Part shown: positions 23,643 through 32,053 of the stretch, piece after piece
Numbering within the stretch: position 1 is the first letter of the stretch
Layout of the letters: every line of letters begins with the position of its first letter
Assembly (NCBI RefSeq): GCF_020177595.1
Contig: NZ_JAHTBL010000015.1
Location: 1-37,058, forward strand
Direction: 5' to 3'
Origin: Cognatishimia sp. MH4019
Lineage (GTDB): Bacteria > Pseudomonadota > Alphaproteobacteria > Rhodobacterales > Rhodobacteraceae
DNA length: 37,058 bases
Made by a program: the position numbers and the translations under genes
The notes under the pieces: generated by a model
Databases searched by the model: none
Told to the model about the DNA's origin: nothing
Seen by the model: the letters and a program-made list of their open reading frames with translations, nothing else

Positions 23643-24397
23643 ACCGTGCCCTGATCCTGACCGTCTGGATGATCGGCAGCCCCCCTGCCCTCGCCCAAGG
23701 CGTCCCCACCTTCGACAATTCGCAGCTTCAGCAGCTTGTGCTGCAGCTTGAACACATGGCCAATGATCTGAACGTCCAACTCGACCAGCTCGCAACAATG
23801 CGCCAAGAGCTCGAAACACAGATTAGCCAGCTGACAAACCTAGAGGCACAGCTGACCTCTATGGTTGATGGTAACGAGCTCGGAAAAGTTCTTGCGACAG
23901 CGCAAGAGTTCCAGGAACTCAAAGGCCAGCTCACCGCTCCGATCGAGACCGCTGAGGCTCTCACGAACGGTGACTTTCTAGGCGGTTTTCGCCCCAACAG
24001 CACCCTAAGCGTTTCCATTGAAAAGCTTCTAAACGGCACCGGCTTCACGCCCGAACGCCTAACCAGCCTTTCCAAAAGCACTGAACCCCTTGACCGCTTC
24101 GTCGCGACGCAAGCTGGCTCCAGCGCAATGCTATCCGCCGCCGCCGAGGCGAGCCATTCCGAAGCGGGCCAAAGCCTCGACCGTCTCGAAACCATGGTGG
24201 GCCTCATTGACGATCAACCGGGGCTCAAATCAGCCGTTGATCTGAACACACGGATCACCGCCGAGCTTGGGATCGTTCTCACTCAGATCTGGCGTCTTGA
24301 AGCAGCCGAAGGCGTCAATGCCGGACAGCTTGGTATTGTCGACGCAGCCACGCTCGCTGAAGAGCGGAAATTCAGATCCATGGAGGTCCCCCAATGA
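23639..24397 (+). CDS. virB5: VirB5/TrbJ-type pilus-associated protein
   Basis: The product has 252 residues with a signal peptide (about 1-19, ALAQ). The mature start QGVPTFDNSQLQQLVLQLEH and a long helical, Gln-rich segment are typical of VirB5/TrbJ, a minor component at the pilus tip that contacts recipient cells. The C-terminal segment (LKSAVDLNTRITAELGIVLT) matches the end of the preceding chimera, so the two genes are paralogues. Start and stop overlap the flanking genes by four bases each. Confidence 0.85.
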   Translation: MNRALILTVWMIGSPPALAQGVPTFDNSQLQQLVLQLEHMANDLNVQLDQLATMRQELETQISQLTNLEAQLTSMVDGNELGKVLATAQEFQELKGQLTAPIETAEALTNGDFLGGFRPNSTLSVSIEKLLNGTGFTPERLTSLSKSTEPLDRFVATQAGSSAMLSAAAEASHSEAGQSLDRLETMVGLIDDQPGLKSAVDLNTRITAELGIVLTQIWRLEAAEGVNAGQLGIVDAATLAEERKFRSMEVPQ

Positions 24398-24798
24398 AAA
24401 GCAAGCTTTTGGCCCTCCTATTCGCCGCCTCTGGCCCAGCTTGGGCCGACCAACCGTTCCAAAGCATGTCACAGCCTCAGCTTGCGCCCGAATGCGTTGC
24501 GCCAAAGCCGCCACGCGACCTCGCCGAGACTGCCTACACCCGAAACGCCTACCGCGCACTGATGCGCATTATGGCCGTCGAAGTCTGGGAAAAGACCGGT
24601 TCATGCGCATGCCAATTCGCTCAGATCTCATGGCATGATGTCCTCAAAAAAGCAGAGAATACTGACCAAAGTAGCGACCCCACGCGCGCCTTCGACACAT
24701 CCTCCCTTCGCCAGCAGCCGACGAACTTGAAGCCGCTCGATCAGCGGCCTGTGCGCCTTAATGGGGATCATCCGAGATATCCTGAGCCAAGTCGATGA
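24394..24798 (+). CDS. Exported protein of the virB operon, function unknown
   Basis: The 134-residue protein has a signal peptide (about 1-18, ending WADQ). Cysteines in APECVAPKPP and GSCACQF could form disulfides in the periplasm. No family recognised. It sits in the operon between virB5 and virB6, overlapping virB5 by 4 bases and virB6 by 38 bases. Position suggests an entry-exclusion or assembly accessory protein, but nothing in the sequence proves it. Confidence 0.7.
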   Translation: MKSKLLALLFAASGPAWADQPFQSMSQPQLAPECVAPKPPRDLAETAYTRNAYRALMRIMAVEVWEKTGSCACQFAQISWHDVLKKAENTDQSSDPTRAFDTSSLRQQPTNLKPLDQRPVRLNGDHPRYPEPSR

Positions 24799-25774
24799 CG
24801 CCATCGCCGATGTCGCGCAATCTGGTTTCACTGACGGGGCTGCCGTAGTCGGCGACATCATCACCGCAGGCGGTATCCTTCTACTCATAATTCTCGGGAT
24901 CAACGTCGTAACGCAACTACGGCCGATGAGTTTTGCCAGCGCTTTCGCCTTTGGGATCAAACTCTCGCTCATATCGATATTCGCCCAGAGTTGGGACAAT
25001 TTTGCTGTCGTTTATCGAATTGCCGTCGATGTTCCCGAAAGCATCGGCGCCGCCATTCTGGACCTCACCGATAGCGGTGACGAGGCGGGCGTTTATGAAA
25101 GCCTCGATGGAATGGTGAACCGCATCACGGCTTACGGCGACGCCATCGGCGACCGAGCCGGCTGGGTCTTCGGCGCCGTCCTTGGCGCGATCTTCTTCGT
25201 CCTCTCCGCCATTTTCGCCGCCGTCACCGCTGGCATCATCGCTTATGCGCGGATCGTATTCACACTGATGATCGTCATTGCGCCTTTCATGATTCTCACC
25301 TCACTATTTAAGCCAACCCAATCGTTGTTTGAGGCTTGGACGCGCGCCACCATAGGCTATGCTTTGATGCCTGTCGCCGCAGCAGGAGCCGCGGGCATTA
25401 TCGTTGCGATCGCCGAAACCATTGGGGACGCTTCCGCAGATCCCGCAAACGTTGAAACTGTCGGTTTGATCCTACCATTTCTTGTGATCCTTTTGCTCTC
25501 CGCTGGCATCATGGCTGCGGTCCCTTTTATTGCGTCCAATTTGACCGGCGTCATGGGGATCGCGTCAAATGCCAGTGGCCTGACGGGCCTCGCCAAACGT
25601 GGCATCGTAAATTCAGGCGAATACGGTGCAGGAGCTGTCGGGCGGGCTGCGACCGGCAAGACCCCCTATCAGCTCCGCCAAGACGTCAGCACGGCGGCCA
25701 CAAAAACCAACCAGATGGTGCGCAACTCTCCTGCTGCGCTTCTCTCGGTCATCAAGTCGTTTCGCAAGACATGA
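24761..25774 (+). CDS. virB6: VirB6/TrbL-type polytopic membrane channel protein
   Basis: The 337-residue protein has six or more hydrophobic helices, including DIITAGGILLLIILGINVV (about 32-50), the 140-195 cluster and LILPFLVILLLSAGIMAAV (about 236-254), as in VirB6. VirB6 forms part of the inner-membrane translocation channel. The polar C-terminal tail (about 285-337) is cytoplasmic or periplasmic. The start at 24761 lies inside the preceding gene; the stop overlaps virB8 (ATGA). Confidence 0.9.
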   Translation: MGIIRDILSQVDDAIADVAQSGFTDGAAVVGDIITAGGILLLIILGINVVTQLRPMSFASAFAFGIKLSLISIFAQSWDNFAVVYRIAVDVPESIGAAILDLTDSGDEAGVYESLDGMVNRITAYGDAIGDRAGWVFGAVLGAIFFVLSAIFAAVTAGIIAYARIVFTLMIVIAPFMILTSLFKPTQSLFEAWTRATIGYALMPVAAAGAAGIIVAIAETIGDASADPANVETVGLILPFLVILLLSAGIMAAVPFIASNLTGVMGIASNASGLTGLAKRGIVNSGEYGAGAVGRAATGKTPYQLRQDVSTAATKTNQMVRNSPAALLSVIKSFRKT

Positions 25775-26439
25775 GCGGCGATCCTCCCTTCGATAAAGAC
25801 GCCTTTGAGGCGGACTTTATCTTCGCGCCGCGCAGGCGCGAAAGGATCGCGTACGCCGTCGCTGCTGTGGGCTTGGTAATCGGACTGACAGGTTTCATCG
25901 GCGCGGTTTCGCTCTTTCCCCTGAAGATCGTCGAGACCTTCGTTGTGGTTGTTGATCAAGAGACCGGTCAAATGGACCGGATCGCCGCCGTTGAACCTCT
26001 GACACTTGATGAAAGCGACGCCATCATCCAAGCCCATCTGGTTGCCTATGTGGATGACCGGGAGACTTATGACCTGACTGATGGCGAACAGCGGATTAAT
26101 TCGGTCTTACAGCGCTCTGACGATGATGCCGCGCGCACCCTGCGCGAACTCTGGTCTTCTCAAAATGAGGACTATCCCATCACTGTCTACGGCACAGATG
26201 CCAAGATCGACGTTGTTATTCGCTCGGTAAACCAGATTGAACGAGGGATAGCCCAAGTTCGCTTAACCAAGACCCTACGACGCCCCCGCGACGCCCAAAC
26301 CGTCACACGCCCATACGTTGCCACCCTTGCTTACGATTTCAGACCTGAAACGCGCCAGCGTCTGCAACAGGTCTGGGCCAACCCGCTGGGCTTTGTGGTC
26401 ACCGATTACCGTGTCGATGCCGAAACTTTGGAGGACTGA
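25771..26439 (+). CDS. virB8: VirB8-type inner-membrane scaffold protein
   Basis: The 222-residue protein has a short cytoplasmic N-terminus, one transmembrane helix (about 28-50) and a periplasmic NTF2-like domain with SQNEDYPITVYG and ending NPLGFVVTDYRVD, characteristic of VirB8. It nucleates assembly of the secretion core by contacting VirB9 and VirB10. The gene is directly coupled to virB6 and two bases before virB9. Confidence 0.93.
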   Translation: MSGDPPFDKDAFEADFIFAPRRRERIAYAVAAVGLVIGLTGFIGAVSLFPLKIVETFVVVVDQETGQMDRIAAVEPLTLDESDAIIQAHLVAYVDDRETYDLTDGEQRINSVLQRSDDDAARTLRELWSSQNEDYPITVYGTDAKIDVVIRSVNQIERGIAQVRLTKTLRRPRDAQTVTRPYVATLAYDFRPETRQRLQQVWANPLGFVVTDYRVDAETLED

Positions 26440-26441
26440 CC

Positions 26442-27161
26442 ATGCTGCGCCCCTTACTCTGCGCCCTACCCTTTCTGTTTGCAGCCGAGCCGATCTTGGC
26501 CGAGGCGACGCCCCGTGGTGGCCCGAAAGACATTCGCATCCGCTATGCCAGCTACGATTCTCAACAGGTCTTCCGGATCGAGACCGATCTGCGCCACGCT
26601 ACCACGCTCCATTTCGACGCGGGCGAACGGTTTGACGCGGTCATCGTGGGCGACACCGAAAGCTTTCAGGTCGATCCCCTGCCCGAGTTGGGCAACGTCC
26701 TGACGATCAAACCGCATGTCTCAAAAGCTTCGACGAACATGACCGTCATCACGAACCGGCGCACCTATTCGTTCCATCTGCACGAAGGCTCCATCCCAGG
26801 TCGCACCGGAATGTTTTTCGACGTCCGGTTTCGCTACCCGGATGCAATCTCCCGAGGTCAACCCAAGGCCAAAGCCTTCGCTGGCCCTAAAAACTATGGC
26901 TATCAAGCCACCGGCAACGGCGATTTCCGCCCCGCCGCGATCTATGACGATGGTCGCTTTACCTATTTCACCTTCCCTGAGAACTCCCGCCAGCCTGTGA
27001 TTTTCAAAGCAGACAGCCAAGGGCGCGAACGCACCGTGAACTGGACGCAACAGGGCAACATCGTTCGCATTGCCGGCATAAACAAGTTCTGGACCCTGCG
27101 TCTCGGGGACGAGGCCATTTGTATATACCGCGACACATCGCGGATTAGCGCGCGGAACTGA
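26442..27161 (+). CDS. virB9: VirB9-type outer-membrane core protein
   Basis: The 239-residue protein has a signal peptide (about 1-21, ILAEA). It shows the VirB9/CagX pattern: an N-terminal beta domain (DIRIRYASYDSQQVFRIETD) and a C-terminal domain with GNGDFRPAAIYDDGRFTYFTF, which binds VirB7 and VirB10. The length is typical or slightly short. It lies between virB8 and virB10 with gaps of two and three bases. Confidence 0.94.
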   Translation: MLRPLLCALPFLFAAEPILAEATPRGGPKDIRIRYASYDSQQVFRIETDLRHATTLHFDAGERFDAVIVGDTESFQVDPLPELGNVLTIKPHVSKASTNMTVITNRRTYSFHLHEGSIPGRTGMFFDVRFRYPDAISRGQPKAKAFAGPKNYGYQATGNGDFRPAAIYDDGRFTYFTFPENSRQPVIFKADSQGRERTVNWTQQGNIVRIAGINKFWTLRLGDEAICIYRDTSRISARN

Positions 27162-27164
27162 TCC

Positions 27165-28490
27165 ATGGCGGACGATCCTGATCTCCAAAAGCGCCTTGAG
27201 ACGTTTCAGAAGCCTCGAAAGATCCACACACTGCGTCGACTAAACATCACAACGCTGGCAATCGGTCTCGCTCTTGGCGGCGCGGCCATCGCTTATTTCA
27301 TCACGACGGGTTTCACTGAACTTCAAGAGCCCTTGCAGACATCTCAGGTCGATCCCTTTCAGGACAATCGCCCACCGGGCGGTCTTTCTCTCGAGTTCCC
27401 ATCAGAACAGCGCGTGGAGCAGGCGCTCTCAGCTGTTGAGGAGGCTCTGGAGCTCCCACAGTCGCCCCCTGCCCCAGCCAGGCCAGATGAGGCACTCCTG
27501 AGCGAGCTACAGAGCCTCCGAGACGCCCTCGCCGCCAGCCAAACTGAACGCAACATAGCCATCCAGGCCGCAGTTGCCGATCTTCGTGCGGCCTTCCGAG
27601 ACCAAACTGACGCGTTGCATGCTGAACTGGATGAACGGGAAGCCCAATTCAACCGACTAGAACGCGAACGCCAGACCCAACTCAACTCCCTCCAAACCCG
27701 GCTCGATGCTGAACGTGCCCAACGTGCAGCCCTTGAGGCTGATCGCTCGAATGACGCGCTGATCCGCGACCAGGAATTGATCGCCCAACGCCGCCAGCTG
27801 GAGGCCGAGCAGCGCCAGCAGGAAGCCGAACGCCAAGCGGCCGAACGTCGTGTCGCGCAAATCACATCGCCTGCGGTCGTTTACAGCCAACCCCAAACAT
27901 CAGCAGAAAGCTCGACCGCAGATGTCCCTTCCCCGCTCTTGACCGAAGAAGCAACCCAAATGATCCGTCCCGATCAAACGCTCTCGCAAGGCACCGTCAT
28001 CCAAGCGGCATTGCAGACCGCCATCAACAGCGACCTGCGCGGCAACGTCACCGCGACTGTCAGCGAACCCGTCTATGCCTTCTCTGGTGACACCATTCTC
28101 ATCCCACGCGGGTCTCGCCTCTTCGGCCGATACCGCTCTGGCCTCGCCATAAATCAAAAGCGCATACTGATCGAATGGGGCCGCATTCTCACACCTGACG
28201 GCACTTCCATGCAGATCGCGTCTATTGGCGCAGACACCCTAGGACGCGCGGGTTTAACCGGCGTCGTAGACACTAAATTCGATGAACGTTTCGGCGGGGC
28301 AGCTTTGATCTCGCTCATCGGTGCAGGTAATGCAGCCGCTTCCGATACAGCCATCGCCGATGTTGGTTCAGACCTAGAAGCAGCCAGCCGCTCTGTCATC
28401 GCCGATCAGCTCTCTCTCTCACCTACAATTTATGTCGATCAGGGGGCGTCCGTCACGGTCATAGTCGACAGGGACATAGCGGTCTATTGA
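27165..28490 (+). CDS. virB10: VirB10-type core protein with a long coiled-coil linker
   Basis: The product has 441 residues. A cytoplasmic N-terminus and one transmembrane helix (about 29-47) lead into the periplasm. The TrbI/VirB10 beta-barrel domain occupies about 260-441 (LSQGTVIQAALQTAINSDL, then the LIPRGSRLFGRY motif and a C-terminal VIVDRDIAVY). The region between is unusual: about 110-232 is a charged, Gln/Glu/Arg/Ala-rich stretch predicted as a long coiled coil, where family members commonly have a proline-rich linker. VirB10 spans both membranes and senses ATP energy from VirB4/VirB11/VirD4. Confidence 0.93.
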   Translation: MADDPDLQKRLETFQKPRKIHTLRRLNITTLAIGLALGGAAIAYFITTGFTELQEPLQTSQVDPFQDNRPPGGLSLEFPSEQRVEQALSAVEEALELPQSPPAPARPDEALLSELQSLRDALAASQTERNIAIQAAVADLRAAFRDQTDALHAELDEREAQFNRLERERQTQLNSLQTRLDAERAQRAALEADRSNDALIRDQELIAQRRQLEAEQRQQEAERQAAERRVAQITSPAVVYSQPQTSAESSTADVPSPLLTEEATQMIRPDQTLSQGTVIQAALQTAINSDLRGNVTATVSEPVYAFSGDTILIPRGSRLFGRYRSGLAINQKRILIEWGRILTPDGTSMQIASIGADTLGRAGLTGVVDTKFDERFGGAALISLIGAGNAAASDTAIADVGSDLEAASRSVIADQLSLSPTIYVDQGASVTVIVDRDIAVY

Positions 28491-28492
28491 GT

Positions 28493-29473
28493 ATGTCTTT
28501 GTCCTCCTCCAGCTACCTTGAGAGCTATCTTGAACCACTCAAGACGGCTCTTTCCAGCACTCATACCATTGAGGTCGCAGTCAACGCGGACGGGCAGGTT
28601 TGGGTCGAATGCCAAGGCGACGCAGCAATGCGCAAAATGGATCAGATCATGCCTCCCGAGGCGGTTCGCAATCTCGCTCAGAGTCTGGTCGGGGAAACAA
28701 ACGGCAAACTATCCGATAAGTCTCCAATGGCGTCCGGTACGATCAGCTACAACAATCGACCAGTTCGATTTCAGACGATTATCCCACCCGCTCTTCCCGA
28801 AGGGGCAGTCATTTCTCTGAGGCTTTTCGGCGATGATAAACTTAAAGACCATCAGTTCGAGTATCTGGGTTTGAAATCCATAAGTATTGAAAAAATAAAT
28901 AAAAACAACATATTAGATAATAGTCTAGATGATATCCCACAGACGATTATCAAAGACGAACTCAACGTGATTGTCAGTGGTGGGACATCGACAGGCAAGA
29001 CCACCTTGGTGAAACACCTGCTTCGCCTCATCCCTCAGACTGATCGGCTTATCACTATAGAGGATGCGCCTGAGCTGTTCCCCGATCACCCGAACACCGT
29101 CTCACTTATCTCCGAACGTGGACAACAAAGAACCAGATCCCCCTCCGCCCTTCTTCAGGCAACTCTCCGGCTGCGCCCGGATCGCGTCATCCTAGGAGAG
29201 CTTAGAGGTACCGAGGCGTTCACATTCATAGAGGCCATCAATACCGGTCACGGAGGCTCAGTTACGACGCTTCATGCAGAGACGGCCACCCGCGCGTTAG
29301 ACAGGCTCGCAATGATGGTTCTGCAGGCAGGGACAACGCTCACATATTCGGACGTGCACCGATACGTAAGCGAAGCGATTGATGTCGTGATCCATCTTGG
29401 TCGGCATCAAGGACGACGGGGTATTGTCGAAATGAAGTTCCTCAGAGCGGATCAGGAAGGCGTGATTCAATGA
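28493..29473 (+). CDS. virB11: VirB11 traffic ATPase
   Basis: The 326-residue protein is a hexameric ATPase of the VirB11/PulE family. Walker A is GGTSTGKT (163-170), followed by an Asp-box (TIEDAPEL), Walker B-like LRPDRVILGELRG and a His-box (NTGHGGSVTTLHAE). It drives substrate transfer with VirB4. The ATG at 28493 is preferred; a TTG at 28487 overlaps the virB10 stop. Codons for about 133-149 (28878-28932), in the linker between the two domains, are strikingly AT-rich compared with the rest of the operon. Confidence 0.94.
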   Translation: MSLSSSSYLESYLEPLKTALSSTHTIEVAVNADGQVWVECQGDAAMRKMDQIMPPEAVRNLAQSLVGETNGKLSDKSPMASGTISYNNRPVRFQTIIPPALPEGAVISLRLFGDDKLKDHQFEYLGLKSISIEKINKNNILDNSLDDIPQTIIKDELNVIVSGGTSTGKTTLVKHLLRLIPQTDRLITIEDAPELFPDHPNTVSLISERGQQRTRSPSALLQATLRLRPDRVILGELRGTEAFTFIEAINTGHGGSVTTLHAETATRALDRLAMMVLQAGTTLTYSDVHRYVSEAIDVVIHLGRHQGRRGIVEMKFLRADQEGVIQ

Positions 29474-29595
29474 AAACACGAGGGTACGACCAGATTGATG
29501 TCTTGTATCTAGAAACGCGTAAACCTCTAGGTTTAGAAAAAAAACTTGCCAGAATCGTGATTATCCGCAACTTAGATACGGAGAACAGTGAATAA
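29470..29595 (+). CDS. Possible small gene after virB11
   Basis: The 41-residue frame starts with an ATG overlapping the virB11 stop (ATGA), the same coupling used throughout this operon. The sequence (MKTRGYDQIDVLYLETRKPL, then GLEKKLARIVIIRNL) has no recognisable family. It is AT-rich and may be a remnant or chance. The rest of the gap to repA (29596-29688) holds a small GAAGC-AAAA-GCTTC stem (29622-29635) and probably the repA promoter. Confidence 0.35.
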   Translation: MKTRGYDQIDVLYLETRKPLGLEKKLARIVIIRNLDTENSE

Positions 29596-29688
29596 AACGA
29601 TTTTTTCCGTAACAAAGAGCAGAAGCAAAAGCTTCGTAATCGGAAAAGAGTTTAAAATAGACCCTAACACAGGGCAAGGCGGGCAAAA

Positions 29689-30879
29689 ATGAAGGATATC
29701 CACCAGCGGATTGATTCCCTTGTGGGCGAGCATGCGCAAAAGCTTTCAGAGCGTCTACAGGCGCATCGTGCGCAGCTCTTCCCCCCGAATGCAGAGCGTA
29801 CGTTGCGCAAGTTCACCAGTGGTGAAGTTGCTGATCTTCTTGGTGTCAAAGATGCCTATTTACGCAAGCTCCATCTCGATGGAAAAGGCCCGTCGCCCGA
29901 GATTCGCAGTGGTGGACGGCGCTATTACACGCCCGAAGATATTCAGGCTTTGCGAGAGCTTTTGGAGCAAGGCGCCAAGACCCCAGGCACTTACCTGCCC
30001 GGCCGACGTGCAGGTAACAAGCTACAAGTTATCACTGTTATCAACTTCAAAGGCGGCTCCGGCAAAACCACGACTTCGGCCCATTTAGCCCAAAAGTTGG
30101 CCCTTGATGGCTACCGTGTTCTTGGGATCGACCTCGATCCGCAAGCCAGTTTCTCTGCCCTGCATGGTTTTCAGCCTGAATTTGATTTGCTTGATGGCGG
30201 CACGCTGTACGACGCGATCCGCTACGATGATCCTGTCCCTTTGCGCGACATCATCCGAAAGACCTATTTTACCAATCTTGATCTGGTCCCCGGAAACCTG
30301 GATCTGATGGAGTTCGAACACGAGACCCCTCGCGCAATTATTGAAGGTGGCAGTTCGCTCTTTTTCACCCGCGTCGGTGAAGCGCTGTCCAGCGTCGAGC
30401 AGGACTATGACGTCGTCGTCATGGACTGTCCTCCACAGCTCGGTTTCGTCACTATGTCTGCACTTAGTGCCGCAACCGCCATCCTTGTCACCGTCCATCC
30501 ACAGATGCTGGACGTTATGTCGATGTGCCAGTTTCTGCTCATGACGTCGAACCTTTTGGGGGTCGTGGCCGAGGCGGGTGGTGATATGTCATACGATTGG
30601 CTTCGCTATGTTGTTACGCGATATGAGCCGGGAGATGGCCCACAAAATCAGATGGTTAGCTTCATGCGCTCAATGTTTGGGGAGCATGTTTTGAACCATA
30701 CCGTGCTCAAATCCACGGCAATCTCGGATGCCGGTATCACCAAACAGACACTTTATGAGGTTGAGAAAAGCCAGTTCACCCGCAGTACATATGAGCGCGC
30801 AATAGAGTCTATTAATGCGGTAAACGGCGAAATTGAGGATCTGATCCAGCAAGCATGGGAGCGTGGCGATGGCACGTAA
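29689..30879 (+). CDS. repA: RepA, ParA-family plasmid partition ATPase
   Basis: The 396-residue RepABC-type RepA has an N-terminal winged/MerR-like helix-turn-helix (about 40-95: FTSGEVADLLGVKDAYLRKL, RRYYTPEDIQALREL). The ParA ATPase follows, with a deviant Walker A KGGSGKT (121-127), DLDPQASFS and MDCPPQLG. RepA segregates the plasmid with RepB and represses the repABC operon. It overlaps repB by 11 bases. The family's usual length is about 400. Confidence 0.96.
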   Translation: MKDIHQRIDSLVGEHAQKLSERLQAHRAQLFPPNAERTLRKFTSGEVADLLGVKDAYLRKLHLDGKGPSPEIRSGGRRYYTPEDIQALRELLEQGAKTPGTYLPGRRAGNKLQVITVINFKGGSGKTTTSAHLAQKLALDGYRVLGIDLDPQASFSALHGFQPEFDLLDGGTLYDAIRYDDPVPLRDIIRKTYFTNLDLVPGNLDLMEFEHETPRAIIEGGSSLFFTRVGEALSSVEQDYDVVVMDCPPQLGFVTMSALSAATAILVTVHPQMLDVMSMCQFLLMTSNLLGVVAEAGGDMSYDWLRYVVTRYEPGDGPQNQMVSFMRSMFGEHVLNHTVLKSTAISDAGITKQTLYEVEKSQFTRSTYERAIESINAVNGEIEDLIQQAWERGDGT

Positions 30880-31861
30880 GAACCTTCTTCAGGGCCTTAT
30901 GGACGATGCAAAGTCCAAGGACACGCCAGCCGAGCCGCGCGTTGATGTGGCGCGCCCCCGTTATACCACCGGCGCGATCGGTGCCGTGAGTGAATCCATA
31001 GCTAAGTTGAAAAGCCGGTCTGTGGTCGATCTGGATCCATTTACCGTCGAAGGGGCCGGTGTCAAAGACCGACTGGATTACGACGATCCCGAACATGAAG
31101 AGCTCGTTGCCTCAATCCGCGATTACGGCCAGCAGGTGCCCATCCTCGTGCGGCCTCACCCCGAAGAGCCCGAGCGTTTCCAAATCGTCTACGGTCGGCG
31201 TCGTCTCTTGGCGCTACGCGACCTGAAAATGCCGGCGAAAGCCTTGGTACGTGACCTTGACGATGCCGCTTTAGTGCTGGCCCAAGGTCAAGAGAACTCG
31301 GCAAGGAAAGACCTGTCCTTCATCGAGAAATGTAACTTTGCAAAGCAGATGCGCGATGCCGGCTACGATCGCAAAGCAATTTGCGGTGCGCTCTCTTCCG
31401 ACAAGACGTCCGTTTCGCGGATGCTTAAGGTCATAGATGACATTCCGATTGAGCTGATCGAGGTCATAGGGCCTGCAGCAGGTGTCGGCAGGGATCGTTG
31501 GGCGGGTCTTGCTGCGAAATTGTCCAAGGATGACTTCTCGACGAACGACATCGTTGGGACGGTCAATCTTCTCGCTGGCACCCTTTCGTCCGATGAGCGG
31601 TTTGAGGCTGCTTTAAGTGCGATTGGTGAAGGTCGCGCCGGATCCAAGGCCCCTGACCCGTCCGACCTCGCTAAGACACGTACTCAGACCAATGTGGTGC
31701 GCAGCGAGAACGGTTTTGAGATTGCCAAAGTCAAACGGAGTGACGAGGCCGTCACTGTCGTCGTACCGGGCACCGAAGAAGGTAAATTCGGTGATTGGTT
31801 GGCGCAGAACATTGAGGAGATTTACCGCGAATGGGTCACCCAGACCTCAGGCGGCAAATAG
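30869..31861 (+). CDS. repB: RepB, ParB-family centromere-binding protein
   Basis: The product has 330 residues. The ParB N-terminal domain contains SIRDYGQQVPILVRPHPEEP, the YGRRRLLALRDL box and AQGQENSARKDLSFIEK, followed by a helix-turn-helix (KAICGALSSDKTSVSRMLKV). The start is the ATG at 30869 (MARKNLLQ), since the GTG at 30863 adds only two residues. RepB should bind the parS-like palindromes after repC and stimulate RepA. Confidence 0.95.
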   Translation: MARKNLLQGLMDDAKSKDTPAEPRVDVARPRYTTGAIGAVSESIAKLKSRSVVDLDPFTVEGAGVKDRLDYDDPEHEELVASIRDYGQQVPILVRPHPEEPERFQIVYGRRRLLALRDLKMPAKALVRDLDDAALVLAQGQENSARKDLSFIEKCNFAKQMRDAGYDRKAICGALSSDKTSVSRMLKVIDDIPIELIEVIGPAAGVGRDRWAGLAAKLSKDDFSTNDIVGTVNLLAGTLSSDERFEAALSAIGEGRAGSKAPDPSDLAKTRTQTNVVRSENGFEIAKVKRSDEAVTVVVPGTEEGKFGDWLAQNIEEIYREWVTQTSGGK

Positions 31862-31911
31862 AGGCCTGCGAGGCCAGAGCAGTAACCAAACAGGAGGCAC
31901 GATCCGACCGC

Positions 31912-31969
31912 AAAAAGAAAAAGACCCCTCAGGCATAACACCCAAGAGGCCCTGTTCGTAATCTAGACA
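31912..31969 (-). ncRNA. Antisense counter-transcript RNA of the repABC operon
   Basis: In RepABC plasmids a small antisense RNA from the repB-repC gap represses repC and acts as incompatibility determinant. Here the minus strand has TTGACA (32005-32000), an 18-base spacer and TAGATT (31981-31976). About 45 bases after the expected start comes a hairpin with CCTC/GAGG arms (31949-31946 and 31930-31927) followed by a T-rich run (31922-31912), an intrinsic terminator. The predicted RNA is roughly 55 nt. Position, promoter and terminator all fit; exact ends are estimates. Confidence 0.8.
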
Positions 31970-31975
31970 CTTCCG

Positions 31976-32005
31976 AATCTAGGGGTTCCTCTGCACCGCT
32001 GTCAA
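31976..32005 (-). promoter_or_regulatory. Promoter of the counter-transcript RNA
   Basis: TTGACA (-35), 18 bases, TAGATT (-10) on the minus strand, the best sigma-70-type match I noticed in the window. The -35 lies in the palindrome GCTGTTGACAGC, which includes half of the parS-like motif, so RepB might also affect it. Confidence 0.75.
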
Positions 32006-32053
32006 CAGCGCACGCCTTTGGGCGAACAATATTTTGTTGTCCCGTGAAACTAT

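Noticed and set aside
28878-28932. Programmed frameshift in virB11 at the A-rich run
   Set aside because: The zero frame reads straight through into an intact ATPase domain, so no frameshift is needed.
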